Source: Photobacterium aphoticum
GTDB lineage: Bacteria; Pseudomonadota; Gammaproteobacteria; Enterobacterales; Vibrionaceae
Direction: 5' to 3'
Assembly: GCF_001029435.1 (NCBI RefSeq)
Contig: NZ_LDOV01000004.1
Coordinates: forward strand, 45,015 to 109,014
Length of the DNA stretch: 64,000 bases
Shown here piece by piece: positions 8,650 to 18,379 of this stretch. Below the pieces are notes generated by a model, which made no database searches, was not told where the DNA came from, and saw only the letters and a program-made list of their open reading frames with translations. Position numbers and translations under genes: made by a program. Positions within the stretch are counted from its first letter, which is position 1, and each line of letters opens with the position of its first letter.

Positions 8650-10119
8650 ATGAAAACCTCGCTCCAGCTTAAACTTGGTCAACAATTGGCAATGACGCCG
8701 CAACTGCAACAAGCCATCCGCTTATTGCAGTTATCGACACTGGATCTGCAACAAGAGATACAGGAAGCCTTGGACGCCAATCCCCTGCTGGAACTTGAGG
8801 AAAGTGCCCACGAAACCCTGACCGGCGAAGAGGCTCATCATGACAATGAGGCGACCGCTGAGCAGGAAACCGCACGCAGCAGTGACGACATCGACAGCTC
8901 TGACGCCCTTGGCCAGAATGAGATGCCCGACGATCTGCCTGTCGATACCACGTGGGACGATGTTTACAGTGCCAGCTCCGGCCACACCGGGATCAGCCTT
9001 GATGACGAAATGCCCGTCTATCAGGGTGAAACCACCGAAAGCCTGCAAGATTACCTGATGTGGCAGGTGCACCTGACCCCATTTAGCGACACCGACCTCA
9101 CCATTGCCACCGCCATCATTGATGCCATTGACGAACAAGGCTACCTGACCTGCTCGGCCGATGACATCCTCGACAGCCTGGGCGATGACGATGTCGAGCT
9201 GGATGAAGTCGAAGCCGTCCTTAAACGCGTGCAGCAATTTGACCCGCTGGGCGTCGCCTCTCGCAACCTGCAAGAATGCCTGTTACTGCAACTGGCCACC
9301 TTCCCGCAAGACACGCCATGGCTGGCTGAAGCCAAGATGCTGCTGAGCGACTATATCGATCTGCTGGCCAACCGTGATTTCCGCCAACTGATGCGTGATA
9401 CCAAGCTGAAAGAGCCTGAGCTCAAGCAAGTGATGCAACTGATCCACGGCTTGGATCCGCGCCCGGGCAACCGCGTCATTGCCACAGAAACCGAGTATGT
9501 GGTGCCGGATGTGTCTGTGTTTAAAGACAACGGTAATTGGGTGGTCACCATCAACCCGGACAGCGTGCCGCGCATCCGCGTGAACGAACAATACGCCGCG
9601 ATGAGCAAAAATGTCCGCAGCAGTGCCGACAGTCAGTTCATTCGCTCACACCTGCAAGATGCGAAATGGCTGATCAAAAGCTTAGAAAGCCGCAACGATA
9701 CCCTGCTCAAAGTGGCCCGTTGTATTGTGGAGCATCAGCAGGACTTCTTTGAATACGGCGAAGAGGCCATGAAGCCAATGGTGCTCAATGACATTGCCCT
9801 CGCCGTCGACATGCACGAATCGACTATCTCCCGTGTGACCACGCAGAAATACATGCACACGCCTCGCGGGATCTTTGAACTGAAATACTTCTTCTCCAGT
9901 CACGTCAGCACCGATAACGGTGGCGAATGTTCATCCACAGCGATCCGCGCTCTGGTGAAAAAGCTGGTGGCCGCTGAAAATCAGGCCAAGCCGCTGAGTG
10001 ACAGTAAAATAGCGACATTACTGGCGGAACAAGGGATCATGGTGGCAAGACGGACCATTGCCAAGTACCGAGAATCACTGGGGATCCCACCGTCTAATCA
10101 GCGAAAACGTCTGCTCTAA
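8650..10119 (+). CDS. rpoN: RNA polymerase sigma-54 factor
   Basis: Sigma-54 directs transcription from -24/-12 promoters and depends on AAA+ activators. In Vibrionaceae it governs flagellar, nitrogen and other surface functions. The 489-residue protein (E. coli 477) has the Q- and L-rich region I at its start ([25 protein letters not shown]), an acidic region II around residues 55-125, a core-binding domain, and the C-terminal RpoN box [10 protein letters not shown] that reads the -24 element. Its order with hpf, ptsN, rapZ and npr downstream is the standard one. Confidence 0.98.
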   Translation: MKTSLQLKLGQQLAMTPQLQQAIRLLQLSTLDLQQEIQEALDANPLLELEESAHETLTGEEAHHDNEATAEQETARSSDDIDSSDALGQNEMPDDLPVDTTWDDVYSASSGHTGISLDDEMPVYQGETTESLQDYLMWQVHLTPFSDTDLTIATAIIDAIDEQGYLTCSADDILDSLGDDDVELDEVEAVLKRVQQFDPLGVASRNLQECLLLQLATFPQDTPWLAEAKMLLSDYIDLLANRDFRQLMRDTKLKEPELKQVMQLIHGLDPRPGNRVIATETEYVVPDVSVFKDNGNWVVTINPDSVPRIRVNEQYAAMSKNVRSSADSQFIRSHLQDAKWLIKSLESRNDTLLKVARCIVEHQQDFFEYGEEAMKPMVLNDIALAVDMHESTISRVTTQKYMHTPRGIFELKYFFSSHVSTDNGGECSSTAIRALVKKLVAAENQAKPLSDSKIATLLAEQGIMVARRTIAKYRESLGIPPSNQRKRLL

Positions 10120-10145
10120 CAGACGCCAACAGAAGGAAGATGTCT

Positions 10146-10433
10146 ATGCAAATTAACCTTACTGGGCACCATATTGAGATCACGCCAGCCATGCGTGAGT
10201 ACGTGGAAACCAAGTTCAATAAGCTAGAGCGGTTCTTCGATAAAATTAACAACGTGCATGTCATTTTGAACGTTGAAAAGCTGGAACAAATTGCGGAAGC
10301 CACGCTTCACATTAACGCGGGAGAAATCCACGCCAAAGCGGATTCTGAAAATATGTATGCCGCGATTGACGCATTAACTGATAAACTGGTACGTCAATTA
10401 AACAAACACAAAGATAAACTCAACAGTCATTAA
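10146..10433 (+). CDS. hpf: ribosome hibernation-promoting factor HPF (short form)
   Basis: Binds the 30S subunit in stationary phase and promotes 100S ribosome dimers. I choose the second of two nearby ATGs: it gives MQINLTGHHIEITPAM and 95 residues, the E. coli length, and is properly spaced from AGAAGGA, whereas the first ATG (10140) abuts that sequence. The sigma-54 modulation/S30EA domain covers the whole protein. There is no long-form C-terminal extension, so RMF would be needed for dimerisation. It lies between rpoN and ptsN. Confidence 0.95.
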   Translation: MQINLTGHHIEITPAMREYVETKFNKLERFFDKINNVHVILNVEKLEQIAEATLHINAGEIHAKADSENMYAAIDALTDKLVRQLNKHKDKLNSH

Positions 10434-10436
10434 ATC

Positions 10437-10886
10437 ATGCAACTGAGTAATGTATTGAGTCTGGACTGCACCAAGAGTGCAGTCCCTTGCTCAAGTAAAA
10501 AGCGTGCTTTGGAAATCATCAGTGAGATCGCTGCCGAGCACCTCGACCAAAACCCCCAACCTTTGTTTGAGTGTATGCTCAACCGAGAAAAAATGGGCAG
10601 TACCGGTATTGGCAACGGCATCGCCATCCCGCACGGTCGAATCAACAACAGCGAACAAGCCATTGCGGTATTGATACAATGCCAAGATCCTATCCAATTC
10701 GATGCCATCGATAACCAGCCGGTTGATTTGCTCTTTGCCCTGCTCGTGCCAGACGCACAATGCAAAGAACACCTGCAAACCCTCTCTTGCATGGCTGAAA
10801 AACTCAGCGACAAGCAAATTTTAAAACAGCTTCGCACCGCAAAAAGCGATGAAGAGCTTTATCACATTCTCACCTGTGATTCATAA
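10437..10886 (+). CDS. ptsN: PTS-Ntr EIIA component
   Basis: EIIA(Ntr), the terminal phosphoryl acceptor of the nitrogen-related PTS (EI-Ntr to Npr to EIIA-Ntr). It is regulatory rather than a sugar transporter component. The 149-residue protein keeps the phosphorylation histidine His66 in GNGIAIPHGRI. The C-terminal helix (LSDKQILKQLRTAKSDEELYHIL) is typical. It begins three bases after hpf and is 40 bases before rapZ. Confidence 0.95.
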   Translation: MQLSNVLSLDCTKSAVPCSSKKRALEIISEIAAEHLDQNPQPLFECMLNREKMGSTGIGNGIAIPHGRINNSEQAIAVLIQCQDPIQFDAIDNQPVDLLFALLVPDAQCKEHLQTLSCMAEKLSDKQILKQLRTAKSDEELYHILTCDS

Positions 10887-10926
10887 TGATCGTTACACCC
10901 CCACAGAACGTTGAGGACAGTCAACC

Positions 10927-11778
10927 ATGATGTTAATGGTCGTAAGCGGACGCTCCGGATCCGGTAAATCCATCGCCCTGCGTGTCTTGGAAGATCTGGG
11001 CTATTACTGTGTCGATAACCTGCCGGTCACCTTGCTGCCACAGTTCATCGCCACATTGAAAGACGACGAGCGCAATGTCGCGGTCAGCATTGACGTGCGT
11101 AACATGCCTGACGATCAGGAAGAGATCCGCCGTACCCTCGACTCCCTCGGCGAGCATGTGGATGTGAACGTGATTTTCCTCGATGCCGACGACAAAGCAC
11201 TGGTTAAGCGCTACAGCGAAACCCGTCGTCTGCACCCGCTGTCACGTCAGAACATGAGCTTAGAGCAAGCGATTCAGTCAGAAAGCGCCTTGCTGTCCGG
11301 CATCAAAGAGCGTGCCGATCTGGTGATTGATACCACCGGTAAGTCCATCCACGATCTGAGTGAGACCGTGCGCGCCCGCGTGTTGGGTCGTGACGCCCGT
11401 GAACTCATCATGGTGTTTGAATCCTTTGGCTTCAAACATGGCCTGCCGACCGATGCCGACTACGTGTTTGACGTGCGCTTCCTGCCGAACCCACATTGGG
11501 TGCCGGAACTCAAGCCGCTCACCGGTCTAGATCAGGGGGTGAAAGAATTCCTCTCCGGACATCCGGAAGTGAACCAACTCATCTACCAGGTACGTAACTT
11601 TATTGAGACCTGGTTACCGATGCTGGAGAAAAACAACCGCAGCTACCTGACCGTGGCCATTGGTTGTACCGGCGGTCAACACCGCTCGGTGTATATTGCC
11701 CAGCAACTGGCTGAACACTTCCGCTATGAAGGCCATCAGGTGCAAGTCCGTCACCGTACATTGGAAGCGTCATCATGA
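10927..11778 (+). CDS. rapZ: RNase adapter protein RapZ
   Basis: RapZ binds the GlmZ/GlmY small RNAs and targets GlmZ for RNase E cleavage, tuning glucosamine-6-phosphate synthase and hence envelope precursor supply. It is 283 residues (E. coli 284). A P-loop GRSGSGKS occupies residues 8-15. The C-terminal RNA-binding domain contains the invariant [16 protein letters not shown] stretch near residue 245. A GAGGA Shine-Dalgarno sits ahead of tandem ATGs; I use the first. Its stop overlaps npr (ATGA). Confidence 0.96.
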   Translation: MMLMVVSGRSGSGKSIALRVLEDLGYYCVDNLPVTLLPQFIATLKDDERNVAVSIDVRNMPDDQEEIRRTLDSLGEHVDVNVIFLDADDKALVKRYSETRRLHPLSRQNMSLEQAIQSESALLSGIKERADLVIDTTGKSIHDLSETVRARVLGRDARELIMVFESFGFKHGLPTDADYVFDVRFLPNPHWVPELKPLTGLDQGVKEFLSGHPEVNQLIYQVRNFIETWLPMLEKNNRSYLTVAIGCTGGQHRSVYIAQQLAEHFRYEGHQVQVRHRTLEASS

Positions 11779-12050
11779 ACTTTGTGTCACGCGAACTGTT
11801 CATTAAAAATCGCTTAGGCCTGCACGCCCGTGCCGCCATCAAACTGGTCGAACTGGCCCAGAGCTTTCAGGCGGCCATCACCATCAGCAATGGCGAAAAA
11901 AGCGCGACCGCTGACAGCGTGATGGGACTGTTGATGCTCGAATCCGCCCAAGGTCAGCAGGTGCATGTCAGCGCCGAAGGCTGTGATGCCAGCGAAGCAT
12001 TAGCGGCCGTCAGCGAGCTGATTGAAGCCGGCTTTGACGAAGAGCAATAA
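11775..12050 (+). CDS. ptsO: PTS-Ntr phosphocarrier protein NPr
   Basis: An HPr-like phosphocarrier that relays phosphate from EI-Ntr (PtsP) to EIIA-Ntr (PtsN), also called npr. The 91-residue protein has the active histidine His17 in [18 protein letters not shown] and the conserved [10 protein letters not shown] helix. In HPr proteins the equivalent serine (here in [10 protein letters not shown]) can be a regulatory site. It overlaps rapZ by four bases and ends the yrbG-npr cluster. Confidence 0.96.
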   Translation: MNFVSRELFIKNRLGLHARAAIKLVELAQSFQAAITISNGEKSATADSVMGLLMLESAQGQQVHVSAEGCDASEALAAVSELIEAGFDEEQ

Positions 12051-12059
12051 GCTTCACAC

Positions 12060-12341
12060 TTTCCCTTAAAGACGCCTCTCTGCTGAATACACACCGGTAA
12101 CAGCGGCAGTGAGGCGACCATCCTCCCCTTTGCAACGTCATCCCTTCGCCTGCTCGGCGAAAATATTGCGTGAATTCGTCATTTCCTCTCAGATCTGGTG
12201 AGACAACCACCACGCTATTGCGTTAAAATTCAGCTTATTGCGCCGTTATACCTCAGGGTGATATTTGCCACTCTGGCCAGCCTATGCCCTTGGGCATCCT
12301 TGAGGTATGACGTCGCCGAGTCATTTGGGGTACCACAAGCC
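12060..12341 (+). ncRNA. structured 5' leader of mgtE, unclassified (candidate riboswitch/regulatory RNA)
   Basis: The 291 bases between npr and mgtE hold no gene but contain two folded elements on the mgtE strand. The first pairs CGCCTC-T-CTGC (12072-12082) with GCAG-T-GAGGCG about 20 bases later. The second is a compact three-way junction. P1 pairs 12246-12257 (TTATACCTCAGG) with 12298-12310 (ten consecutive pairs, a one-base bulge, then two more); P2 is GCCA-CTC-TGGC (12267-12277); P3 is ATGCCC-TT-GGGCAT (12284-12297). P1 ends about 30 bases before the mgtE ATG. It does not read like the M-box or yybP-ykoY consensus as I know them. A protein-binding inverted repeat is the alternative. Confidence 0.45.
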
Positions 12342-13700
12342 ATGGCCGACGTCATCGATCAAGACCAAACGCATCAAACGCTACAAGAAGTCAATCAAGC
12401 GCTAGAAAATGGCATGTTTGTCCATGTCCGTCGCCTGCTTCAAGACATGGAGCCGGAAGATATTGCGCACCTGCTTGAAGCCTCGCCTCCCAAAGAACGT
12501 CAGGTGCTGTGGCAGCTGACCGATCCGGAAGAGCAAGGTGAAATCCTTGATGAACTGTCTGAAGATGTAAAAGACGGTATCGTCGCGCAAATGGCGCCCG
12601 ACAAACTGGCCGCCGTGACCGAGGGCATGGAAACCGATGACGTCGCGTACGTATTGCGTAGTCTGCCTGATAGCAAATATCAGGAAGTACTGGCGCAAAT
12701 GGACGCCACCGACCGTCACCGTGTTGAAAAAGCCCTGGCCTATCCGGAAGAAACCGCCGGTGGGATCATGAGCACTGACTTCATCACCATTCGTGGCGAT
12801 GTGACGGCGGATGTGGTCTTGCGTTACCTGCGTATGAAAGGCGAACTGCCGGAAGCGACCGATGCCTTGTATGTGGTGGATCAAAATGAAACCCTGATCG
12901 GTTATCTCTCGCTGTCGACTTTAATCACCACCCAGCCGGACATTGAGATCCAGGATGTGATGGAAGATGCCGACGAAGCGATCCCGGTCGAGATGGATGA
13001 CGGTGAAGTCGCCAACCTGTTTGAACGCCGTAACTGGCTGTCAGCGCCGGTGGTCGATGCCAATTACCAGTTAGTCGGCCGTATCACCATCGATGACGTG
13101 GTCGATATTATCCGTGAAGACGCCGAGCACTCCATGATGAGTATGGCAGGTATGGACGATGACGAAGATACCTTTGCGCCGGTGGTAAAATCGGCCAAAC
13201 GCCGCAGTATCTGGCTGGGCGTCAACGTACTGGCCGCCTTGGCCGCAGCCTCTGTCTCCAACATGTTTGAAAACACCCTTGAGCAGATGGCGGCGATTGC
13301 GGTACTGATGACCATCGTGCCATCAATGGGCGGGGTCGCCGGTAACCAGACTGTCGCACTGGTGATCCGTGGTCTGGCCGTCGGTCACATCGGTGACAGT
13401 AACACCCGCTGGCTATTGAGCAAAGAAGCCCGTGTCGGCTTCATCAATGGCTTGTTGTGGGCTGCGATCATTGGCGGTGTGGTGGTGATCTGGAAAGGCA
13501 ATTTGCTGCTCGGAGCCATCATTGCGGGGGCCATGCTGACCAACCTGCTGGTCGCCGGTATTGCGGGCGTGTGTGTACCGATCATGCTCAAGAAAATGAA
13601 CATCGACCCGGCCTTGGCAGGCGGGATGGCCCTGACCACCATTACCGACATGGTCGGCCTGTCCGTGTTCCTCGGCTTAGCCACGCTGTTCTTAGTGTAA
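12342..13700 (+). CDS. mgtE: magnesium transporter MgtE
   Basis: A Mg2+-gated channel/transporter of the inner membrane. I use the ATG giving MADVIDQDQTHQ and 452 residues, the usual family length, instead of an in-frame start 48 codons upstream that would run through the structured leader. Order of domains: N-terminal superhelical domain (acidic, about 25-130), two CBS domains (about 135-255), then five membrane helices with the GGVAGNQTVALVIRGLAVG pore-lining motif and the ALAGGMALTTITDMVGL C-terminal helix. The intracellular acidic domains act as Mg2+ sensor. A shared terminator follows. Confidence 0.95.
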   Translation: MADVIDQDQTHQTLQEVNQALENGMFVHVRRLLQDMEPEDIAHLLEASPPKERQVLWQLTDPEEQGEILDELSEDVKDGIVAQMAPDKLAAVTEGMETDDVAYVLRSLPDSKYQEVLAQMDATDRHRVEKALAYPEETAGGIMSTDFITIRGDVTADVVLRYLRMKGELPEATDALYVVDQNETLIGYLSLSTLITTQPDIEIQDVMEDADEAIPVEMDDGEVANLFERRNWLSAPVVDANYQLVGRITIDDVVDIIREDAEHSMMSMAGMDDDEDTFAPVVKSAKRRSIWLGVNVLAALAAASVSNMFENTLEQMAAIAVLMTIVPSMGGVAGNQTVALVIRGLAVGHIGDSNTRWLLSKEARVGFINGLLWAAIIGGVVVIWKGNLLLGAIIAGAMLTNLLVAGIAGVCVPIMLKKMNIDPALAGGMALTTITDMVGLSVFLGLATLFLV

Positions 13701-13766
13701 GACCGCTGGCAGTCTGAACCGACGCTCGGTGCTTAATTTAATAAAAACCGGTACTCAAACAAGCAT

Positions 13767-13799
13767 AAAAAAAGCGAGCCACTCAGGCTCGCTTTTTTA
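13767..13799. terminator. bidirectional Rho-independent terminator between mgtE and pmbA
   Basis: AAAAAAAGCGAGCC, a five-base loop, then GGCTCGCTTTTTTA. The A-run on one side and T-run on the other let it stop both mgtE (plus) and pmbA (minus). Confidence 0.9.
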
Positions 13800-13821
13800 T
13801 TGGCAGACTTCGCGCTATCGC

Positions 13822-15165
13822 TTATTCACCGGCAATCTTCATGCTGTCGAGCAGCATCGAACCAGTCTGGATCTGGCTGCGCATTTCTGTATCGCTACCA
13901 ATCGCCACGATGTTCTGCATCATGTCTTTCAGGTTACCGGCAATGGTGATTTCACTCACCGGGTACTGGATTTCACCGTTTTCTACCCAGAAACCGGCTG
14001 CGCCACGGGAATAGTCACCCGTCACCACGTTCACACCCTGACCCATCAGCTCAGTCACCAACAGGCCGCGATCCATTTTCTTCAGCATCTGCTCAAAGCT
14101 TTCGCCGGTTGAGTTCACCATCCAGTTATGGATGCCGCCCGCATGACCGGTTGGCTGACGACCCAGTTTACGCGCCGCGTAGCTGGTCATCAGGTACGTC
14201 TGCAGTACACCGTTTTGAATGATTTCACAGTCACGGGTCGCCAAGCCTTCGCTGTCAAATGGCGTACTCGCCATGCCGCGCAGGATGTGTGGACGCTCGC
14301 TGATGTTCAGCCACTCAGGGAAGATTTGCTCACCCAGTTTATCGAGCAGGAACGAAGACTTACGGTACAGGTTCGAGCCGCTGATCCCCATCACCAAGTG
14401 ACCAAACAAGCCCGTCGCAATATCTGCCGCAAACATCACCGGAGCCTGACGGGTTGTCAGTTTACGCGGATCCACACGGCCAACGGTACGCTCTGCCGCA
14501 TGGCGACCGACGGCTTCCGGCGCCCAGATATCCTGTGCACGACGCGCAGTGGTGTAGCTGTAATCACGCTCCATCTCACCGTTCTTGCCTTGGGCAATCA
14601 CACAACAGCTGGTGCTGTGACGGCTGGACGCGTAGCTGGCTAACATGCCGTGGCTGTTACCGTACACACGGATGCCGTAATGGCTGTCGTAGCTGGCACC
14701 GTCACTTTGCTTAATGCGTGGATCAAACTCCAGCGCCGCCTGCTCTGCACGGGCCGCGATTTCAGCAGCGTGATCCGGCTCTGGCTCGTCAGGGTGGAAC
14801 AGATCCAAATCCGGGATCTCACGCGCCATCAGCTCTTTGGGGCCCGGTCCTGCGAACGGATCTTCGGAGGTGTAACGTGCGATATCCAATGCCGCCGCAA
14901 CGGTCTGGGCAATGGCTTCTTCGCTCAGATCTGACGTTGATGCACTGCCTTTACGCTGGCCACGGTATACCGTGATCCCCAAGGCACCGTCGCTGTTGAA
15001 TTCGACATTCTCAACTTCACACATGCGTGTCGATACGCTGATGCCCGTCGTTTTGTTGATCGCCACTTCTGCGGCATCGGCTTTTTGCCCCGCCAATTCA
15101 AGGGCTCGCGCCACAGCCGCTTCCAATTCAACACGCTGTTGAGCGACCTGTTCTCTCACGTCCAT
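13822..15165 (-). CDS. pmbA: metalloprotease PmbA/TldE
   Basis: The catalytically inert partner of TldD in the TldD/TldE heterodimeric metalloprotease, which in E. coli matures microcin B17 and degrades the CcdA antitoxin. It is 447 residues (E. coli 450). It lacks the HExxxH motif of TldD, as expected for the TldE subunit. The C-terminal [30 protein letters not shown] stretch is a family signature shared by both subunits. It is transcribed away from darP, with tldD about 800 bases further on the same strand. Confidence 0.95.
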   Translation of the reverse strand: MDVREQVAQQRVELEAAVARALELAGQKADAAEVAINKTTGISVSTRMCEVENVEFNSDGALGITVYRGQRKGSASTSDLSEEAIAQTVAAALDIARYTSEDPFAGPGPKELMAREIPDLDLFHPDEPEPDHAAEIAARAEQAALEFDPRIKQSDGASYDSHYGIRVYGNSHGMLASYASSRHSTSCCVIAQGKNGEMERDYSYTTARRAQDIWAPEAVGRHAAERTVGRVDPRKLTTRQAPVMFAADIATGLFGHLVMGISGSNLYRKSSFLLDKLGEQIFPEWLNISERPHILRGMASTPFDSEGLATRDCEIIQNGVLQTYLMTSYAARKLGRQPTGHAGGIHNWMVNSTGESFEQMLKKMDRGLLVTELMGQGVNVVTGDYSRGAAGFWVENGEIQYPVSEITIAGNLKDMMQNIVAIGSDTEMRSQIQTGSMLLDSMKIAGE

Positions 15166-15334
15166 ACTCTTATATTCTCTTTAATGGATTGATCCGCCGC
15201 CTCGTCTAAAGCCACGAAATCAGCCCTTGAAGTCGGTATTACTATTAGGATAACACCGCCAAGGTGGATTTTGCGCCCCAAATCGTGATTAAACTGGTAA
15301 AATAAAGACCAAATGCAATAGCCATGAGCCTGTT

Positions 15335-15859
15335 ATGAGCCGTAAAAATCAAAAAGCCCCATGGGAAGAAGAAGAAGAGATCATCTGGGTAAGTAAATCC
15401 GAGATGAAGCGCGACATGGAAGCCCTGCAAAAGATGGGTGAGGAGCTGGCAGAATTGAAGCCAGGCGCCCTTGCTAAAGTGCCATTGGATGAAGAACTGC
15501 GTGAAGCGATCAAAGATGCGCAACGTTTTAAAAACGAAGCCCGTCGTCGCCAGCTGCAGCGTATCGGTAAGCTGATGCGCCAAGTGGACATCGAGCCGAT
15601 TCAGGTTGCACTGGACAAGCTGAACAACAAGCACTCGCAGACCACTGCTATGCTGCACAAGCTTGAAAAGAAACGTGAAAAGCTGATTGAAAACGGCGAC
15701 AGCATGATCAATGCGATCATCGTGGATCACCCACACGCTGACCGTCAGCACCTGCGCCAATTAGTGCGTCAGGCCGTTAAAGAAAAAGCACAGGAAAAAC
15801 CGGGCAAAGCGTACCGTGAAATTTTCCAGGTGCTAAAGTCACTGTACCTGGAAGACTGA
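15335..15859 (+). CDS. darP: ribosome biogenesis factor DarP (YjgA)
   Basis: A DUF615-family protein that associates with late 50S ribosomal precursors. It is 174 residues, highly charged and predicted to be almost all helical. It begins with an acidic run ([18 protein letters not shown]) and contains the family's [19 protein letters not shown] and [19 protein letters not shown] segments. It lies between pmbA and tldD on the opposite strand; the adjacency of darP and pmbA is conserved in enterics. A shared terminator with tldD follows. Confidence 0.94.
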   Translation: MSRKNQKAPWEEEEEIIWVSKSEMKRDMEALQKMGEELAELKPGALAKVPLDEELREAIKDAQRFKNEARRRQLQRIGKLMRQVDIEPIQVALDKLNNKHSQTTAMLHKLEKKREKLIENGDSMINAIIVDHPHADRQHLRQLVRQAVKEKAQEKPGKAYREIFQVLKSLYLED

Positions 15860-15912
15860 TCGTTCTCGCACTCAGGCTTTACGCCATTCCAGCGATAACC
15901 ATCATACCAATA

Positions 15913-15946
15913 AAAATGCCAGCCTTCACAGGCTGGCATTTTTTAT
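15913..15946. terminator. bidirectional Rho-independent terminator between darP and tldD
   Basis: AAAAATGCCAGCCT, loop TCAC, then AGGCTGGCATTTTT. The 9-bp GC-rich core is flanked by A and T runs, so it can serve darP (plus) and tldD (minus). Confidence 0.92.
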
Positions 15947-15968
15947 GCGCTTCAGACGCAGACGACGC

Positions 15969-17417
15969 TTATTGCGTACCGCCCACGGTCATCGATTCAA
16001 TCTTCAGGGTTGGCTGACCCACGCCCACAGGGACGCTCTGACCGGCCTTACCACAGACACCGACACCACGGTCGATTTCCAGATCGTTACCCACCATCGA
16101 GACCTGCTGCATCGCTTCGATACCGCTGCCGATCAAGGTCGTGCCTTTGATTGGACGGGTGATCTTACCGTTTTCAATCAAATACGCTTCCGATGCGGAG
16201 AACACAAACTTACCGGAGGTGATATCCACCTGACCACCACCGAAGTTCGGCGCGTACACGCCCTTCTTCACGCTGGCAATGATCTCTTCCGGTGAGTGCT
16301 CACCCGGCAACATGTAGGTGTTGGTCATACGCGGCATCGGCAGGTGTGCATACGATTCACGACGGCCGTTACCGGTCGGCGCCACGCCCATCAGACGCGC
16401 GTTCAGCTTATCTTGCATGTAGCCTTTCAGCTTACCGCCTTCCACCAACACGTTGTACTGACCCGGCACCCCTTCGTCATCGATGTTGATCGAGCCACGG
16501 CGATCTTTCAGCGTACCGTCATCCACAATAGTACACAGGCTAGACGTCACTTGCTGACCCTGCTGACCCGAGAACATGGACGACCCTTTACGGTTAAAGT
16601 CACCTTCCAGACCGTGACCTACGGCTTCGTGCAACAGTACACCCGGCCAACCGGCACCCAATACCACAGGCATAGTGCCCGCAGGGGCTTCGTCGGCATC
16701 AATATTGATCAGAGCCTGACGCAGCGCTTCATCCGCATACATCAATGCGATCGTTTTACCGTCACCGGCGTCTTGCAGGAAGTGCTCGTAACCGTAGCGG
16801 CCACCGCCACCGGCACTGCCGTGCTCACGCTTGTCGCCTTTTTCAATCAGCACGCTGATCGACAAACGCACCAACGGACGAATATCCGCTGCGTAAGTCC
16901 CGTCCAGCGCCGCCACCAGAATTTGCTCATACACACCGTTGATGCTGACAGACACTTCTTTCACCATGGGCTCTTTGGTGCGAATGTAGCGGTCAATCTC
17001 TTCCAGCAAGGCGATTTTCTGGTGCTTATCAAAGCTGTTTAGCGGGTTCACCGGCGCATAGATGTCACCCGGCGCATAAGGGGTGAACGCCTGTACTTTA
17101 CCGTCACCGCCACTGCGGGTGATCCCGCGTGCAGCCTTGGCACTTTGCGTCAGTGCCAGCAGGTTGATTTGGTCGGAATACGCAAAGCCGGTCTTCTCAC
17201 CCGATACCGCGCGTACCCCCACGCCACGGTCAATGTTGAACGAACCGTCTTTGATGATGCTATCTTCCAGCACCAAGGATTCATGCCAGCACGACTGGAA
17301 ATACACATCGGCATAATCCACATCACGTGCTGCCACCAGCCCCAAGGTACGATTCAGCTCTTCACGCCCTAATCCCGCTTGGGCCAGCATGGTATCTTCT
17401 ACAATTTCCAGCGTCAT
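15969..17417 (-). CDS. tldD: metalloprotease TldD
   Basis: The catalytic subunit of the TldD/TldE protease. It is 482 residues (E. coli 481). The zinc-binding HEAVGH motif occupies residues 263-268 (His263, Glu264, His268), inside [15 protein letters not shown]; the third ligand, a cysteine, is expected near the C-terminus where [12 protein letters not shown] is seen. The N-terminal domain resembles PmbA. It lies 42 bases upstream of the nitrilase-family gene stop, on the same strand. Its separation from pmbA by an inverted darP is a local arrangement. Confidence 0.96.
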   Translation of the reverse strand: MTLEIVEDTMLAQAGLGREELNRTLGLVAARDVDYADVYFQSCWHESLVLEDSIIKDGSFNIDRGVGVRAVSGEKTGFAYSDQINLLALTQSAKAARGITRSGGDGKVQAFTPYAPGDIYAPVNPLNSFDKHQKIALLEEIDRYIRTKEPMVKEVSVSINGVYEQILVAALDGTYAADIRPLVRLSISVLIEKGDKREHGSAGGGGRYGYEHFLQDAGDGKTIALMYADEALRQALINIDADEAPAGTMPVVLGAGWPGVLLHEAVGHGLEGDFNRKGSSMFSGQQGQQVTSSLCTIVDDGTLKDRRGSINIDDEGVPGQYNVLVEGGKLKGYMQDKLNARLMGVAPTGNGRRESYAHLPMPRMTNTYMLPGEHSPEEIIASVKKGVYAPNFGGGQVDITSGKFVFSASEAYLIENGKITRPIKGTTLIGSGIEAMQQVSMVGNDLEIDRGVGVCGKAGQSVPVGVGQPTLKIESMTVGGTQ

Positions 17418-17459
17418 TTATTCTGCTCTTGTGTTAATGGCACTTCCGACCCGTGTCGG

Positions 17460-18284
17460 TTAGCGCTCGCGATGGTGAACGCCCAGTCGGGCATGCTTCA
17501 CCAATGGCATATTTGTTCGGATAGTCCGGCAAAGATCGAGATCGATATTCGCCATGATCACGCCGGTCCCTTGTTGCTGGCAGGTCACGATCTGCCCCCA
17601 AGGATCCACAATCATCGAGTGACCCCAGGTTTCCCGTGATTCATTGTGCTCGCCCCATTGTGCTGCCGCCACCACCCAACACTGGGTTTCAATGGCACGC
17701 GCGCGCAATAACACTTCCCAATGGGCACGACCGGTCACCTTGGTAAAAGCCGCCGGCACCACAATGATCTCTGCGCCTTGCTCACGTAAGGCCGTGTACA
17801 ACTGGGGAAAACGCACATCATAACAGATTGAGAGGCCAATTTTGCCATACGGTGTCTCGACCACCTTGATGGCATCACCGGCCAGGAAGGTGTCGGACTC
17901 ACGGTAGCGGCGATGCTGATCCGCCACATCCACATCAAACATGTGAATTTTATCGTAATCGGCCCGGCATTCCCCCTGATCATCAAACAGTAAGGCGGTG
18001 GTGGTAATGGCGCCGTTGGCACGCAAAATCGGCATCGAGCCAACCAGGATCCAGAGCCCGAATTGCTTGGCCATTGCCGCGACTTCCGCCTGTAACGGGC
18101 CGTCACCCAATGGCTCGGCATGGCGCTGATAATCCGCTTGCGACCCAAACACCAGACAGTTTTCCGGTGTGATCACCACTTTGGCCCCTTGCAGTTGCAG
18201 GCCTTTGACTTTCTTTCTCAGGTGCAGGAAATTCTTCTCCGGATCCGCCCCTGAAGTCATCTGTACAATGCCAAACTTCGCCAC
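17460..18284 (-). CDS. carbon-nitrogen hydrolase, nitrilase superfamily (deaminated glutathione amidase-like)
   Basis: A 274-residue nitrilase-fold hydrolase. The catalytic triad is visible: Glu41 in ITPENC, Lys112 in YDKIHMFDVD and Cys154 in LSICYDVRFP. The YDVRFPQLY and DKIHMFDVD signatures match the Nit1/YbeM group, which hydrolyses deaminated glutathione. I choose the second of two GTG codons because AGGAG is six bases ahead of it, while the first is too close. It sits between yhdP and tldD; in several gammaproteobacteria these three are one cluster. Substrate is inferred from family only. Confidence 0.85.
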   Translation of the reverse strand: MAKFGIVQMTSGADPEKNFLHLRKKVKGLQLQGAKVVITPENCLVFGSQADYQRHAEPLGDGPLQAEVAAMAKQFGLWILVGSMPILRANGAITTTALLFDDQGECRADYDKIHMFDVDVADQHRRYRESDTFLAGDAIKVVETPYGKIGLSICYDVRFPQLYTALREQGAEIIVVPAAFTKVTGRAHWEVLLRARAIETQCWVVAAAQWGEHNESRETWGHSMIVDPWGQIVTCQQQGTGVIMANIDLDLCRTIRTNMPLVKHARLGVHHRER

Positions 18285-18379
18285 CACATTCTCCTTTGTG
18301 CTTCATGGCCTGCCACACACGGTGGCAGACAACGCCGTTATCGCCCGCGCCGCCCGACTGGCAGCACAAACACGGCCAA

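Noticed and set aside
8731..9273. 180-codon open frame opposite rpoN
   Set aside because: Lies entirely within the conserved sigma-54 gene and has no start signal; composition mirrors the sense codons.
12198..12341. 48-codon N-terminal extension of MgtE
   Set aside because: It runs through the structured leader, has no ribosome site, and the internal ATG gives the normal family length.
16296..17042. 248-codon open frame on the plus strand opposite tldD
   Set aside because: It is antisense to a highly conserved gene, its product is Arg/His/Thr-rich without recognisable motifs, and it has no ribosome site. It is a by-product of the G+C-rich codon usage of tldD.
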